Positions 24,601-32,530 of a stretch of 64,000 nt of DNA are shown in pieces. The notes below the pieces were generated by a model. That model ran no database searches, was not told the DNA's origin, and worked only from the letters and a program-made list of their open reading frames with translations. Made by a program: the position numbers and the translations under genes. How positions within the stretch are numbered: the stretch's first letter is position 1; each line of letters begins with the position of its first letter. The DNA comes from Girardinichthys multiradiatus. Its lineage: Eukaryota > Chordata > Actinopteri > Cyprinodontiformes > Goodeidae. The stretch spans positions 2,038,095-2,102,094 of the forward strand of contig NC_061817.1 in assembly GCF_021462225.1 (NCBI RefSeq), written 5' to 3'.

Positions 24601-26113
24601 GGTATCAGGTACTGTAGTTTGACTTTTCGGGACACTATCTTCCACAGTGAGCTCAACAACAACCGCTTTGAGGTAAGCCATGTCCACAAAGTGGAGTGTG
24701 TGGTGCCATGGCTCAGTGACACGCTGGTGTTCTTCACCATCTCCCTGCAGCTATGTCAGCAGCTCAAAGACAAGGTGGGTGTTGTCAAAGCTTCATCTTA
24801 AAGCTGTAACACCTCCTAAAGCAGAAGCACTCCTTTCTTACAAGGCTTTGTTTGTTTTTATTTTTGCCTTAAATTTTTATATGAAAACTCCAGAACAAAT
24901 TCCATTTTGAACATATAAAATAATTACATGTAGGTAGGTCAAACTATGGTGTATGGTGGAAAAGGATTAAGGATTAAATCAAACAGCTAGTTTCTGTGGA
25001 AGCACACTTCCATAATTACAGATGGACCCTGAACGAACTGTAGGACCTCCAAGCCAAACAAGGACGATGATCCTGTCGCAAACTCCCAGAAGACAGAAAT
25101 CATGCTTCTGGGATATTATCACTATGGTAGAGCACAGACTGTGGAGGAATGAGCTGACATGCTTATGTCATATTTAATGATACATTTTCATTAATATCAA
25201 ATCTAAAGCCCTTTGGACACTTTTTCTGTTTAATTTCTAACCGAAATGAAACGGTTGTATTCCTAAAGATTACGTTAAACACAAAGAACGTTAAACACCA
25301 ACTCAATTAAGTGTCTTAAATTGCTGTTTGCAGTTGAATTCAAACTTTTATTCATTCATTTAATTTCTAATTAGTTTGGTACAGTCAAAATTAAATAAAC
25401 TGTCTGGTCTAAGGTTTTGCATAGGAAAACTAATCCCTGTAATAAGGTACATTAACTTTAGTTCAAGGTTCACTGATTCATTTGTCAAAAACTATGAACC
25501 GTTATAGAATTTTAACTATTCTGTTCTAATAGCACCAATTCAATATAAATGTCTTAAGCCACTCTACCAAAAAAAAAGTCCAAAATCTAAACACAACAAA
25601 CAGAATCCCTTGCCTTTAGTGGTGCAGCCTAGGTTCAGATTGAAGAACAGAGGGGATCTGCCTTTTTCAGTGGTAGCCCATAGACTCTGGAACCAGCTGT
25701 CCATACAGTTAGTATAAATCCTGCCTGGAAACTCACTTTCATTGAGTCCCATCAACTTTTTTATCTTGACTGCTTTTTATATCTTGTGAAGCACTTTGGT
25801 GAACTTTGTTTTTAAATGTGCTGTATCAAAAATGAACATTGACAGTTAAAAAACTGTCAAGTGTGTGAGCTTTTCCAGAGTAATGATCTGTTTGAAGAAT
25901 TTGAGTCAGGCTTCAGAACTCATCATAGCACTGAAACAGCACTGGTGAAAGTCACTAATGATATTCTCATGGCCTCAGATAACAGACCTGTCTCTGTACT
26001 TGTTCTGTTAGATCTCAGTGCTGCATTTGATCCAGTCACTTACCTGAGCTTCTGTCCTTTCTCCCCTGCAGATATCTGTCTTCTCCAGTTTCTGGAACTA
26101 CAGGCCGTTCTGA
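3423..26113 (+). CDS. rogdi: rogdi (Rav2-like V-ATPase assembly partner), complete 11-exon gene
   Basis: The coding sequence joins 3423-3458, 6157-6228, 10157-10239, 14102-14156, 14244-14324, 16791-16886, 16979-17077, 18346-18459, 18541-18590, 24648-24774 and 26072-26113. That totals 855 bases: 284 codons plus TGA, close to the 287 residues of human ROGDI. All ten introns are GT-AG and every junction keeps frame. Recognisable stretches include [19 protein letters not shown] (about 18-36), [18 protein letters not shown] (about 100-117), [19 protein letters not shown] (142-160), [10 protein letters not shown] (about 194-203), [14 protein letters not shown] (238-251) and the C-terminal SYW-like FWNYRPF. 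Known biology: ROGDI associates with DMXL1/2 and WDR7 (rabconnectin-3, the metazoan RAVE complex), which promotes V-ATPase assembly. Human loss causes Kohlschutter-Tonz syndrome. No frameshift or stop was seen, so the gene looks functional despite very repeat-rich introns. Confidence 0.96.
3789..4870 (+). mobile_element. Deleted Tc1/mariner-type element in rogdi intron 1
   Basis: The left end CAGGTATACAATTATTAGGC follows TA, and a degraded matching right end (GTTGCCCAATAGTTGTGCAC) precedes TA at 4871-4872. The interior keeps the start of a transposase gene ('gatattggggcgtgatcaca') and later coding pieces, in several frames and with stops. A central part of the gene is missing: the sequence jumps near 4215 from the N-terminal part into the catalytic part. 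It is a dead copy of a family common in teleosts. Confidence 0.8.
5090..5990 (-). mobile_element. Degraded Tc1-like element in rogdi intron 1
   Basis: Read on the - strand, this is a decayed Tc1-like transposon. Landmarks on the + strand are 'cacagattcccagttggatt', 'ggaaggtgaacctcc' and 'tctccacgactttctccctg', typical of the family in antisense. A large internal piece of the transposase gene is absent. The ends are approximate because the terminal repeats are eroded; rogdi exon 2 begins about 165 bases further on. Confidence 0.65.
6157..6228 (+). CDS. rogdi: rogdi coding exon 2
   Basis: It encodes residues 13-36, beginning EEEFNWLL, the most conserved N-terminal helix of the family. The acceptor ends TTAG and the donor is GTAAGA; phase 0 at both ends. 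Confidence 0.95.
6694..6745 (+). repeat. Short interspersed repeat fragment
   Basis: The fragment AAGTTTATTTATATAGCGCT followed by 'tttcagcaacgagacactcaa' is shared with longer copies at 12464-12600 and 43174-43305. It is a retroposon-like tail of unassigned family. Confidence 0.6.
6830..7270 (-). mobile_element. Probable Tc1-like relic
   Basis: The + strand phrases 'taatggtcattatggccaaa' and 'catcacaccacaggacaag' resemble antisense transposase sequence of a teleost Tc1 family. The reading frame is broken and the ends were not found. Confidence 0.45.
7280..7350 (+). repeat. LINE-type 3' tail fragment
   Basis: The sequence 'cttttattgtcattgtcacaa' after repeated 'tagaatagaa' is the usual 3' end of L2-like LINEs in fish. 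Confidence 0.5.
7700..8220 (+). mobile_element. L2-type LINE reverse-transcriptase fragment
   Basis: Conceptual translation on the + strand, with frameshifts, gives L2-like pieces such as [17 protein letters not shown] near 7780 and, after 8020, sequence equivalent to the [13 protein letters not shown] and YSDDSAVVGW region of the better copy at 38666-39393. Many stops show it is dead. It lies in rogdi intron 2. Confidence 0.75.
8221..9880. other. rogdi intron 2 interior, nothing recognised
   Basis: No gene or repeat family recognised. A Ser/Asp-rich open stretch near 8465-8545 looks exon-like but has no recognisable homologue, and a T-rich run occurs at 8848-8860. Confidence 0.4.
9885..10055 (-). 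mobile_element. L2-type LINE fragment
   Basis: On the - strand the sequence equals the ORF2 stretch seen at 39830-39930 (shared text 'tgaagaatgtgttc' and 'gctctgtccagacttc'). It stops about 100 bases before rogdi exon 3. Confidence 0.6.
10157..10239 (+). CDS. rogdi: rogdi coding exon 3
   Basis: It encodes residues 37-63 and two bases of codon 64, including [11 protein letters not shown]. The exon runs from TTCCAG to a GTAATA donor. The split codon AC/C joins to exon 4 to give Thr. Confidence 0.94.
11129..11185 (+). pseudogene. Possible first exon remnant of the fold-back transposon's gene
   Basis: Just inside the left arm an ATG opens a short frame ([19 protein letters not shown]) followed by GTAAGT, a consensus splice donor. 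It could be the 5' end of an otherwise deleted transposase gene. No domain is recognisable in 19 residues. Confidence 0.3.
11596..11725 (+). pseudogene. Possible last exon remnant of the fold-back transposon's gene
   Basis: After a TTGTGACAG acceptor-like site, an open stretch runs about 43 codons (beginning [16 protein letters not shown]) and ends in TAG inside the right arm. It mirrors the 5' remnant at 11129 and may be the C-terminal exon of a deleted transposase. The phase does not simply match the upstream donor. Confidence 0.25.
12464..12600 (+). repeat. Interspersed repeat copy (43174 family)
   Basis: It shares the text 'agcaacaaggcactcaaag' and 'aaaaacaaatcaaatgaca' with 43174-43305 and lies in rogdi intron 3. 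Probably a SINE or LINE tail; family not assigned. Confidence 0.65.
12825..12985 (+). repeat. Diverged tandem duplication
   Basis: Two units sharing 'atactaataat', 'ggctttcactggt'/'ggcttttgctggt' and 'agaaatctaaaaatct' lie head to tail, about 110 bases apart, in rogdi intron 3. Confidence 0.6.
12986..13640. other. rogdi intron 3 interior, nothing recognised
   Basis: AT-rich sequence with a GGAAGGAAGGAA-type short purine repeat near 13550. The - strand open frame 13060-13362 has no recognisable domain. Confidence 0.4.
13640..13990 (+). mobile_element. 3' end of a Tc1-like element
   Basis: The stretch 'atagaatcccaataaaatac' with 'agtgtatgaatactttt' is the terminal repeat of the same Tc1 family as the copy at 17140-18235. 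Only this end is recognisable. It sits about 110 bases before rogdi exon 4. Confidence 0.6.
14102..14156 (+). CDS. rogdi: rogdi coding exon 4
   Basis: It completes codon 64 and encodes 65-82 ([18 protein letters not shown]). The acceptor is TTTTTGCAG and the donor GTGAGT. Confidence 0.95.
14244..14324 (+). CDS. rogdi: rogdi coding exon 5
   Basis: It encodes residues 83-109, ending [10 protein letters not shown]. It follows a short 87-base intron 4; the acceptor is CAACAG and the donor GTATAA. Confidence 0.95.
14325..15560. other. rogdi intron 5, first part
   Basis: No gene or repeat family recognised; AT-rich sequence with no conserved open frame. Confidence 0.4.
15565..15795 (+). repeat. 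tRNA-derived SINE in rogdi intron 5
   Basis: It carries the B box GGTTCGATTCC at about 15588, 'gggcaaggcacttaacc', 'taaagcgctttgagcgg' and the end 'cagtccatttacca', all typical of a common teleost SINE. The A-box end is shortened. Confidence 0.75.
16150..16640 (-). mobile_element. Possible Tc1-like relic in rogdi intron 5
   Basis: The + strand text 'catcatggatcctccaccat' and 'tctgacaacgttcccatg' resembles antisense transposase of teleost Tc1 families. It is heavily decayed and no ends were found. Confidence 0.4.
16791..16886 (+). CDS. rogdi: rogdi coding exon 6
   Basis: It encodes residues 110-141, IQDARNHV through [11 protein letters not shown]. The acceptor is TTCCTCAG and the donor GTCTGT. 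The usual GAEVLK reads GAEVNK here. Confidence 0.95.
16979..17077 (+). CDS. rogdi: rogdi coding exon 7
   Basis: It encodes residues 142-174, from [13 protein letters not shown] to ATSGLM. Intron 6 before it is only 92 bases. The acceptor CCTAAAG has a weak pyrimidine tract and the donor is GTACGG. Confidence 0.94.
17140..18235 (+). mobile_element. Decayed Tc1-like transposon filling rogdi intron 7
   Basis: Its ends are inverted: left 'ataagtattcatattaacgt' with 'ttttatgtgaaagacct', right 'gtcacataaaatcccaatg' with 'ttatgtgacaaagactgg'. Between them, degraded transposase text is recognisable, such as 'ttgtggaaaagtttaaagctg' and 'cagagaagcagccaaaagc'. Stops and a large deletion of the catalytic part make it inactive. 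It takes up most of intron 7 and stops about 110 bases before exon 8. Confidence 0.8.
18346..18459 (+). CDS. rogdi: rogdi coding exon 8
   Basis: It encodes residues 175-212, including [18 protein letters not shown]. The acceptor is ACACCAG and the donor GTTAGA. Confidence 0.95.
18541..18590 (+). CDS. rogdi: rogdi coding exon 9
   Basis: It encodes residues 213-228 ([16 protein letters not shown]) plus the first two bases of Phe229. Intron 8 before it is 81 bases. The donor GTAAGT is a perfect consensus and opens the 6.06 kb intron 9. Confidence 0.94.
18742..18761. repeat. (TA)n microsatellite
   Basis: An uninterrupted alternating TA run in rogdi intron 9. Confidence 0.9.
18830..19560 (-). 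mobile_element. Degraded DNA transposon, type uncertain
   Basis: It starts with 'tgtgaaaagtatttcccac', 'aaatgtttcagatcatcaaa' and 'gtaataactggtta', phrases of a widespread teleost DNA transposon terminal region, probably Tc1 superfamily. The rest is decayed; the right end near 19560 is a guess. Confidence 0.5.
19585..20230. repeat. Teleost interspersed repeat in rogdi intron 9
   Basis: It begins 'tttatttatatagcgccaat' and contains 'ggaaaaactcccttttaaca' and 'gaagaaacctccagcagaac', text of a very common fish retroposon. An internal duplication repeats 'gagcatg(c)atgtag(a/c)gacagtgga' at about 19793 and 19851. Clade not assigned. Confidence 0.65.
20749..21850. mobile_element. Non-autonomous TIR element with TA duplication
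   Basis: The 1,102-base element is bounded by CCATATTTTCCGCACTATAA on the left and the reverse complement CCGTATTTTCCGCACTATAA on the right, both followed by AGGCGCAC. A TA duplication is visible at 20747-20748 and 21851-21852. There is no transposase frame inside. TA targeting places it in the Tc1/mariner/pogo group; the exact family is not known to me. It abuts the A-rich tail of the L1 element. Confidence 0.8.
21853..24317 (-). mobile_element. 5'-truncated L1-clade LINE in rogdi intron 9
   Basis: On the - strand the element runs from within the reverse transcriptase to an A-rich 3' tail at about 21853-21890. The 3' half has many stops and frameshifts but remains recognisable as an L1 ORF2 C-terminal region. 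It is directly fused at its 5' end to a SINE 3' fragment (24318-24440). Confidence 0.85.
23360..24317 (-). pseudogene. L1-type reverse transcriptase (partial ORF2)
   Basis: This open frame covers the central reverse transcriptase. It holds [16 protein letters not shown], the [14 protein letters not shown] palm region, [32 protein letters not shown] and the catalytic FADDIL motif (about 23513-23541). That order and the FADD variant indicate the L1/Tx1 group rather than L2. Endonuclease and the first part of the RT are missing through 5' truncation. The first 21 residues of the computed frame, which precede VDTIHLPK, come from the adjoining SINE. Confidence 0.85.
24318..24440 (+). repeat. 3' fragment of the 2178-2535 SINE family
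   Basis: It shares 'gcgatggactggtgacctgt' and 'tagactgctggagataggca' with the copy at 2420-2480. It adjoins the 5' end of the L1 element without a gap. Confidence 0.75.
24648..24774 (+). CDS. rogdi: rogdi coding exon 10
   Basis: It completes Phe229 and encodes 230-271, including [14 protein letters not shown] and [10 protein letters not shown]. The acceptor is TTCCACAG and the donor GTGGGT. The exon contains a strong internal donor look-alike (GAG/GTAAGC near 24673); reading through it keeps the conserved VSHVHK sequence, so the longer exon is right. Confidence 0.95.
25575..25850 (+). mobile_element. LINE 3' end in rogdi intron 10
   Basis: Translation of the + strand gives the typical end of an L2/CR1-group ORF2 ([17 protein letters not shown] then LWNQL), followed by 'tcttgtgaagcactttggtg' and 'tgtgctgtatcaaaa', the usual 3' UTR text. 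Frame is broken. Confidence 0.7.
25861..26045 (+). mobile_element. LINE reverse-transcriptase fragment next to rogdi exon 11
   Basis: It encodes [20 protein letters not shown] and [11 protein letters not shown], the first catalytic region (LDLSAAFD) of L2/CR1-group reverse transcriptases. It stops about 27 bases before the exon 11 acceptor, so retrotransposon DNA lies right against the splice signals. Confidence 0.8.
26072..26113 (+). CDS. rogdi: rogdi coding exon 11 and stop
   Basis: It encodes residues 272-284 ([13 protein letters not shown]) and TGA. The acceptor has a good pyrimidine tract (TTTCTCCCCTGCAG). It ends only one residue type away from the invariant vertebrate C-terminus. Confidence 0.95.
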   Translation: MSVFSSFWNYRPF

Positions 26114-26307
26114 TCCAGTCGAACCTCCAGAAACGGGTCTTAATCAAACTAACCACTCAAGTGTAAGGGATATCCTGGAAAGCTTTTATTTTTCTATGTG
26201 TTTATCATGCATTTAGTCAGCCTGAACTGTTGCACGATGATCTGAGGAAACCAATCTGACAGCAGATATCAATATTTACCATTTGTGTTGTAGTCAGTGA
26301 TTTTTCA

Positions 26308-26342
<35 letters not shown>

Positions 26343-26395
26343 TGCAGCTTATGGTATCAACTTGAACGTCTCAATAAATGAATGTGATTATTTGA
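26114..26395 (+). other. rogdi: rogdi 3' UTR
   Basis: It follows the stop codon and contains a (GT)14 microsatellite at 26311-26338 and an AATAAA poly(A) signal at 26373-26378. The cleavage site about 15-20 bases beyond is assumed. Confidence 0.7.
26373..26378 (+). terminator. rogdi: rogdi poly(A) signal AATAAA
   Basis: It is the first canonical AATAAA after the rogdi stop, 260 bases downstream of it. Use of this site is inferred from position. Confidence 0.65.
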
Positions 26396-28580
26396 ATTCT
26401 TTAAGTTAAAGCAGTATGTACCTGGTTGTTGTCCCAGGTAGGTACTTATCACTCATCATGTTGAACACTAGTGTTTGCACTCAGTATAGGACTAAGCATC
26501 ATCACAGTGGGTGTTTTTTTTCCTAAAAAGACTGAATTTCCTCTGATCCGTTTCTAGTTGTCCTTGTTTCTCCTGTTCATCCTTCAAAGACTTCAATTGT
26601 GCTCTTAGGTTAACACGTACCACTCACCATTCCACCATGGTTAGCTCTTATCAGCTTCTAAAAATAGTCAATGTTATTTGGTCTGGAAGGTGATACCTTC
26701 AAGCTACAGAAACAGTCAAATTGGCCGTCGACCAAAACTGGTCAATTATTATTTTTTAGCTTGACCAGCTCTGACAGGTGGCCAACCAGTTAAAATGGCG
26801 AAAATCTGATCTATTTTCTAGTCAGTGAACACAGCTCATTTAAAGGGTTAGTTTGGATGCTAATTGATGTAGTAGTGCATTCTCTATGTAAAGGGAAGTG
26901 ACAGTTCCCAGTCAAAACAAGTATCTCCCCTGCAGGCAGAATTCCGGCAGGGATCAACAGAGGTTGCTGAGCAGCCCTGAGTTTTCTATCCAATATGGCT
27001 GCAATGCATAGAGCATGTTAAGAAAGTTGCCAGTAGAAACTATTTCCAAGCACTTCTGATGGTTTTTATCTCATTTAACCACTGGCTTACATTTTGCTGT
27101 AAAATATCTGTTTGTAAACATTTTCCTATGTTTGAATTCATAAAATGGGGAGAGATAAATATATATCAGTTTGTAGTGATAATAGTGGTTAGCATCCCAA
27201 AATGACTAATCCCGATTTTCCAACTAAAACATTCTGAGATCGGGTATAACATCATTCCCCGCTTTGATGTCCAACTTCCGAGACAACTTGAACGCAGCAT
27301 TAGATGTTAAAGAAAGTTACGAGTGTGAGGTCTGCATTTATTTTGTCTTTGTTTTAAATTGTTAGCTAAGCCCTGTTTTACAGCGACTGGTCTCTCTCAT
27401 ACACAGCATGACATTACATCTGCTTCCGGTGTTAATAATAAATTACCAATAATAGGAAGGGCTGTTGACTGTAGTTCTTCAGATATTGACTAAAATTAAT
27501 ATCAGTAGGTCAGAACTTTACAAAAATTGGAAAATGGGATTCAACCACAAATCTCTGATTGTTGCTTTTCTACTTCAAGCCTCTTTGTCCATTTTTTTTA
27601 TACAATGCTGCTTTTTCTTTAAAAAACAAGCAACAACGCAAACAATGATCAACATGTCTCTTGTAAATAATTTAGTCATCAATGAAAAGGTGTTTGTTCT
27701 TTTGACAGCTGGTCATTGTCCTATACTAATACATGAGGAGTACGTTCTTTCTACAGCTACCGGTGTCTGCACACATTGATCAGCATCACTGACCCAAGGT
27801 GGCCCTGGACCTGCTGATATTGTGGCAATGAGTTAATGATCAGGCTAAGGGATGAGAACAAGGCAGCTCAACTGAAAGCACACTAAACCCTCCTCACCGT
27901 CCAGTGGACAGTTTCTCTACATCATCCTCTGAGTGTCTGTGGAGTGGGGCAAAGGGAGGTTTTCTGTTTTTTCATGACTGGGTTGTCAAGAACAGGAAAA
28001 AAAATCCCAGATGTGAGGGAATGAATTCAGCACTTTTAGGAAAACATTCCTGCTGTGATCAGAAGGTGTTTCCTGCCCTTTTACTGAGCAGACAGAATCA
28101 TCTGTTTGAGACCCAGCTCCAGAGTCCACTTCCTGCAAAAACATTTGCAACATGCCACAAATGCTCACAGGAAAATTGGCAGTTGTTTTGGTCCATACTG
28201 AAATCATTTACATCAAACTTACAAGGCTCATCTTCAGGCAGGTATTTGTTGTCTAGTGCTAACTCCAAGGTACCAGATAACCAGACAGAATCGGGGTTTT
28301 CGGTTCTGCAGCAACAGAAAACAGCAACTGTTTTAGGAAAATTACAGTTTTGTACACATTCCTGTATTTAACCCACTTCTAAGCTATTTGTGTTATTTGA
28401 TTCTCTTTGTCTGCTGTGTTAGTATTTATTATGCTTCTCAAGTGGTTCATCTGTGGAACATTAATCTAATCATGAACAAATGACTTCATAACACTAAGTG
28501 TAAATCTGTTATGAGAAGCAGTCTGTAATATGAAATGTGAAAATGATTTCTCTGTGCAATAAAACTCCTAATGAACCCGT
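26396..28580. other. Intergenic stretch downstream of rogdi
   Basis: No gene recognised. The longest frame (27904-28371, 155 codons) has a Ser-rich composition, no domain and no splice context. No clear repeat family. Confidence 0.4.
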
Positions 28581-28584
28581 TTGT

Positions 28585-28860
28585 GTGACTCTATTTTCAT
28601 TGATTTTCTTTGCTTTCATATGTTCATATCCCCTAAAGTTTTCACATTTTTCATTTTACAACCACATACTTCTGTGGATTTTCTTCGGATTCTGTGTGAC
28701 AGACCAACACACAGCAGTGTGTGAGAAGAAAATAATGCACGGTTTCCAGAATGACAAATCTCTAGTGTGGTTTGCATTTGTGCTCATCTTTCTCTGAGCC
28801 TGTACTTTGTTGAACCACAACTGGCTACAGTTCCAGCTGCAGCTATTTTGGACTGAAATG
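28585..28860 (-). mobile_element. Terminal fragment of a Tc1-like element
   Basis: The text 'cattttacaaccacatact' and 'gtgtgacagaccaacacac' is the antisense terminal repeat of the same Tc1 family as 5090-5990 and 17140-18235. Confidence 0.55.
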
Positions 28861-30430
28861 ATGTGATTCTGTTTTAAAATACCAGAGCCTGTATGGTGAA
28901 TGTCAACATCTGAAGATTACGATGTGAGAAGCTACAGCAAAAACCCAGAACTTGTACAGCTAAATATTTACTAAATACTCACATGTAAAATCAGTTTGAG
29001 CTTGTGTGGAAAATGTTTACTTGTGGAAAATTCTCACAAACCTGCTCTGGGGAGTTGTCAGGGCAACGGACTCTAAGTATTCTCCAAGTACATTCAAATA
29101 AACAAAGTTAGGCTAACGTTAATCTACATGATTTGCTAGGCTGCAGTAGTTTTATTAGGAACTTTATTAGAACAAGGAACAACAGATAAGTCAGTTATAT
29201 AAATACAACAATAGGCCTACAATTAATCATACCTCCCAAAAATAATCCTAGTATATTCATTCAATATGTAAATGAGATGTGTATAAATAGATTATTAAAA
29301 CTAGAAAAAAGAAAATATAAAAAATATATGAAATGGAAAACAAAACTAAATAGAGGACAGGTGATGAGCATCAAATTCAAAAATGAATATTTGCAAAACA
29401 AAGGTTATCAATTTGAACATTAAATATCTACTCTTTGTATTGTATCAATTGCTTAGAGGTTTGGGCCCCATAAGGACCAGAGGGTCCCCACAATGGGCCT
29501 TACAATTTAACAAATGCTGGAACACACACGCACCTCACATTCTCCTGTGACCCAATCACTGGTGTCTACAACATAGATTTTATAACAATGCATTAGACTC
29601 AGTTGGTGAGCAGGTGAGCTTGTTGCCTTGTGACTAGGTTGCAAACCAATCCTAGGAACTAGCTCTAGGTGAGGGAGGGATTTTGTGAGCGTTTCTTGTT
29701 AATAAACCGTTACTCCTTTTGATAAAAGAGAAAAATCCTGTGTTCTGCACACATTCTGGAGTTTGGTTTTCTACCCTCAGATGTTGCCAAGGTCCGATTT
29801 GGGATCGCTTATCTGGTCTGGGACCAGCCTTTAAGGTTTTATATATCACACTTACCTCAGCTTGGTGTGCCATAAAGAACGGCAGAGATGAGGGCTGACC
29901 AGAAAACCCAGGTCAAACTGGAGCTCTTACTGTGATTGGTGAGTCCGTTGTCCTGGAAACACCTCCCTTCCCTGTAATAGGTCAGTGAATACAAATTGAA
30001 CAAAGTACAAATATGTGATGAATTCTAAGTTTGAAGCTGTTGCTTTAGTTTTGTAAATGTCATTTTAAGTGTTTGTAATTTCTTTTCTACAACTTCACAA
30101 TCAGGGCAAGTTTCTGTGAAAATTTTCCACATGTAAAAACTTTACAAGCAAGCTTAAATTGATTTTATATGCAAGGCTTTAGTAAATATTTAGCTGTACA
30201 AGTTTAGATTTTTTGCTGTGCAGTTTCTCCCATTGCAATGCACAGATGTTTACATCCACCACACAAGCTCTAGTTGCCATAGTGTGCGGTTGTGCAGGAC
30301 CAAAGCAGCAACAGGACATCGGCAGACAAATGGTAGATGTATATATTTTAATAATGACATTTACTGACACGGAGGAAACATAGGAATCTGGGAGACATCA
30401 GACAACCTGAAAAGGAAGGGACACAAAACA
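28861..30430. other. Intergenic stretch with a possible terminal smim22 exon
   Basis: No firm gene. A - strand acceptor (TTTCCAG) at 29953-29959 opens a 31-codon frame to TGA at 29857 (see findings). A fragment 'agggtccccacaatggg' at 29483 is a common fish repeat. Confidence 0.35.
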
Positions 30431-31070
30431 GGAACTTAAATACAACTGAGGTGAAAAAAACTACAAACAGGTGGGTGCAATTAACAAAACAGGTGTGGAT
30501 CATGACGTTACCCCTCCCTCAAGGACATATACCAGACGCCCCCATGAGGCTCCGCACAAGGACCCCTTCCGCCCACCCAGTTTGGCGAAGGGAAGGCAAC
30601 AAAATGAAACAAAAACCCAAAGTTCAGGCAGACGACGTGGAGGTCGTCCCACAGAGGAAAAGAGTACTGGAGGAGGGCAATGCCGATCAAAGAACCCTGG
30701 AGGCTGGCATTGGCACTGCATGAAAAACCCACGAAGAACACTGCCAGGAGGTTGGCCAAGGGGCTCTGGAGACTGGAACCCACAGCGGAGCACTGAAGAT
30801 GGGACCCACAGAGGAGCTCTGAAACCTGGAAATCACAGACGAGCTTAGAAAGAGAAACACAAAACAGGTCCACCTGGACACCCTTGCCAGAGAACTCGGG
30901 AGCAGGAAAACAAGGTTGATCCACAAGTACAGCCTCATCGGTGACCTCGGGAGCCAGGGCAAAAGGCAGGTCCACCTGGACACCCTCGTCGGAAACCTCA
31001 GGAGCTGAAGCAAGAGGCAGCGGCAGCTGTAGCTTGAGGCGAGGAGCAGGTACTGGTGCTCGGAGGCAGC
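30430..31070 (-). repeat. GC-richer interspersed repeat, unclassified
   Basis: Imperfect internal repeats of 'ggtccacctggacaccct' (30868 and 30969) and 'cacagaggagctctgaaacc'-like units stand out from the AT-rich surroundings. The - strand frames of 97-155 codons are repetitive and lack a known domain. It may be the end of an LTR retrotransposon, but I cannot show this. Confidence 0.4.
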
Positions 31071-31379
31071 TCAGTGCAGTAAATAGTTAATTACTGCCCA
31101 ATTCCTTCAATATTTAGATGTTCTCTTTCAATTTCTGCATTTGTGGGAAAAGCAGGTCACAGGCACTCCACGCCGCCATAGCCACAACCTCCAGCAAAAA
31201 GTTGTTGTGTTTGAAAGCAGAGATCAACCTATCAGTCTTCTGACACAATTTCAAGTGGATTAAGTCAAGAGGATCAGAGAGGGACCTTTCCTAGTGACAA
31301 AAGGGACTTCCTGTTCTCAGAGGGTGGGACTTTGACAATGTCAGCATTTTGTCACATACGAGTGTTGGGCACCCAAAAG

Positions 31380-32530
31380 GGATCAGTCATGTCCAGTTAA
31401 AATTCAAGTTTGAGACCTGGCCACACCTCCTCGATATGCTCAGAAACTAGCGATATTGATCATTTTTAATGGGCTATGAAGCTGATAGCTCAAAATCTCC
31501 TAGGAAGTGTATTTTCACAGTTCAACATGTATGAAATGTCAAAAACGACTCTTTGAGTCAAAATGGCTGACTTCTTGCTGGTTTTAGGACATTTCTTGAC
31601 TTGGAGGGTTCTATCTGCGTACCAAATTTCAAATCTACGATATAACTGGTTGGCTTATCTCAGTTTAGGAGGCTCTGTAGAACAATTTGGCCACGCCTCT
31701 TTTCAATTCCATTGAAATTCCATCCTTTAATGTTACTAGAGGGACAACTTTGTGCAAACTTTTCTGAGTTTTCATATATGTTTAGGCCCCCAAAATTCCA
31801 CTTAAAGTTGCAGAATATTATGCGAATCCTGCGAATACAATAGGCCTTCCCAGCTCTTTTCCTTCTTGGGCCTAAATAACAGAACTTTAAGAATCTACAA
31901 AGTATATTATAAACGAAACTTATGTTTATCCAGATACTACGGGTAAATTTCAATTACTTTCAAATTACTAACAGCTGTAAACAGAAAGGTTTTCTGTCCT
32001 GATTCAAAATAACCAAGAGTTTTTTCACATCTCAGGTTTTCAGGATGTTTGTTCCGGAGCAGAGGAGCACAGAAACTAAATGCTGCCTCATCTTGTTTAG
32101 TTCTGGTTTTGGGAACACAAGAGTAAATTGATTTCTGTTGACCTGAGGGGTCTGTACAGGTAATACCTGACAAGCACTCTGCATGTCTGCAAGACTATTT
32201 AGAGCTTTATATGCACAAGAATAATTTTAATATCTATTCTTTGTCTAACTGAAAGCCAGAACAATGATTTAATTGTGTGATGTTATCCATTGCCCTGGTG
32301 TTGGTCAGAGCAATGTCATGAACCAGTTTTCTGTGTGCTGTTTTGACAGGAAACCCTTTACTCTGGTGAAGTTTTCAGATGATTTAGTAACAGACCTTAT
32401 GACGTTGTCAAAATGTAGATCCAAGTCCAAAGCTATCCCGAACATTGGTTGTGGCAAACTGGAAACAGGATTCCTTCACTAACCTTTCTATAAAGTCTGA
32501 AACAATGTTCATGTACATGGTACAAAAACA
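31380..32530. repeat. Probable interspersed repeats, unclassified
   Basis: The texts 'gtcaaaatggctgacttc', 'taccaaatttcaaatctac' and, from about 31960, 'tatttagagctttatatgcac' resemble multicopy teleost sequences. I cannot name the family and see no intact frame. Confidence 0.35.

Noticed and set aside
27904..28371. 155-codon open frame as a gene
   Set aside because: No domain, no splice or promoter context, composition like shifted non-coding DNA.
30508..30975. 155-codon - strand frame
   Set aside because: Repetitive composition and overlapping frames in an interspersed repeat; no domain seen.
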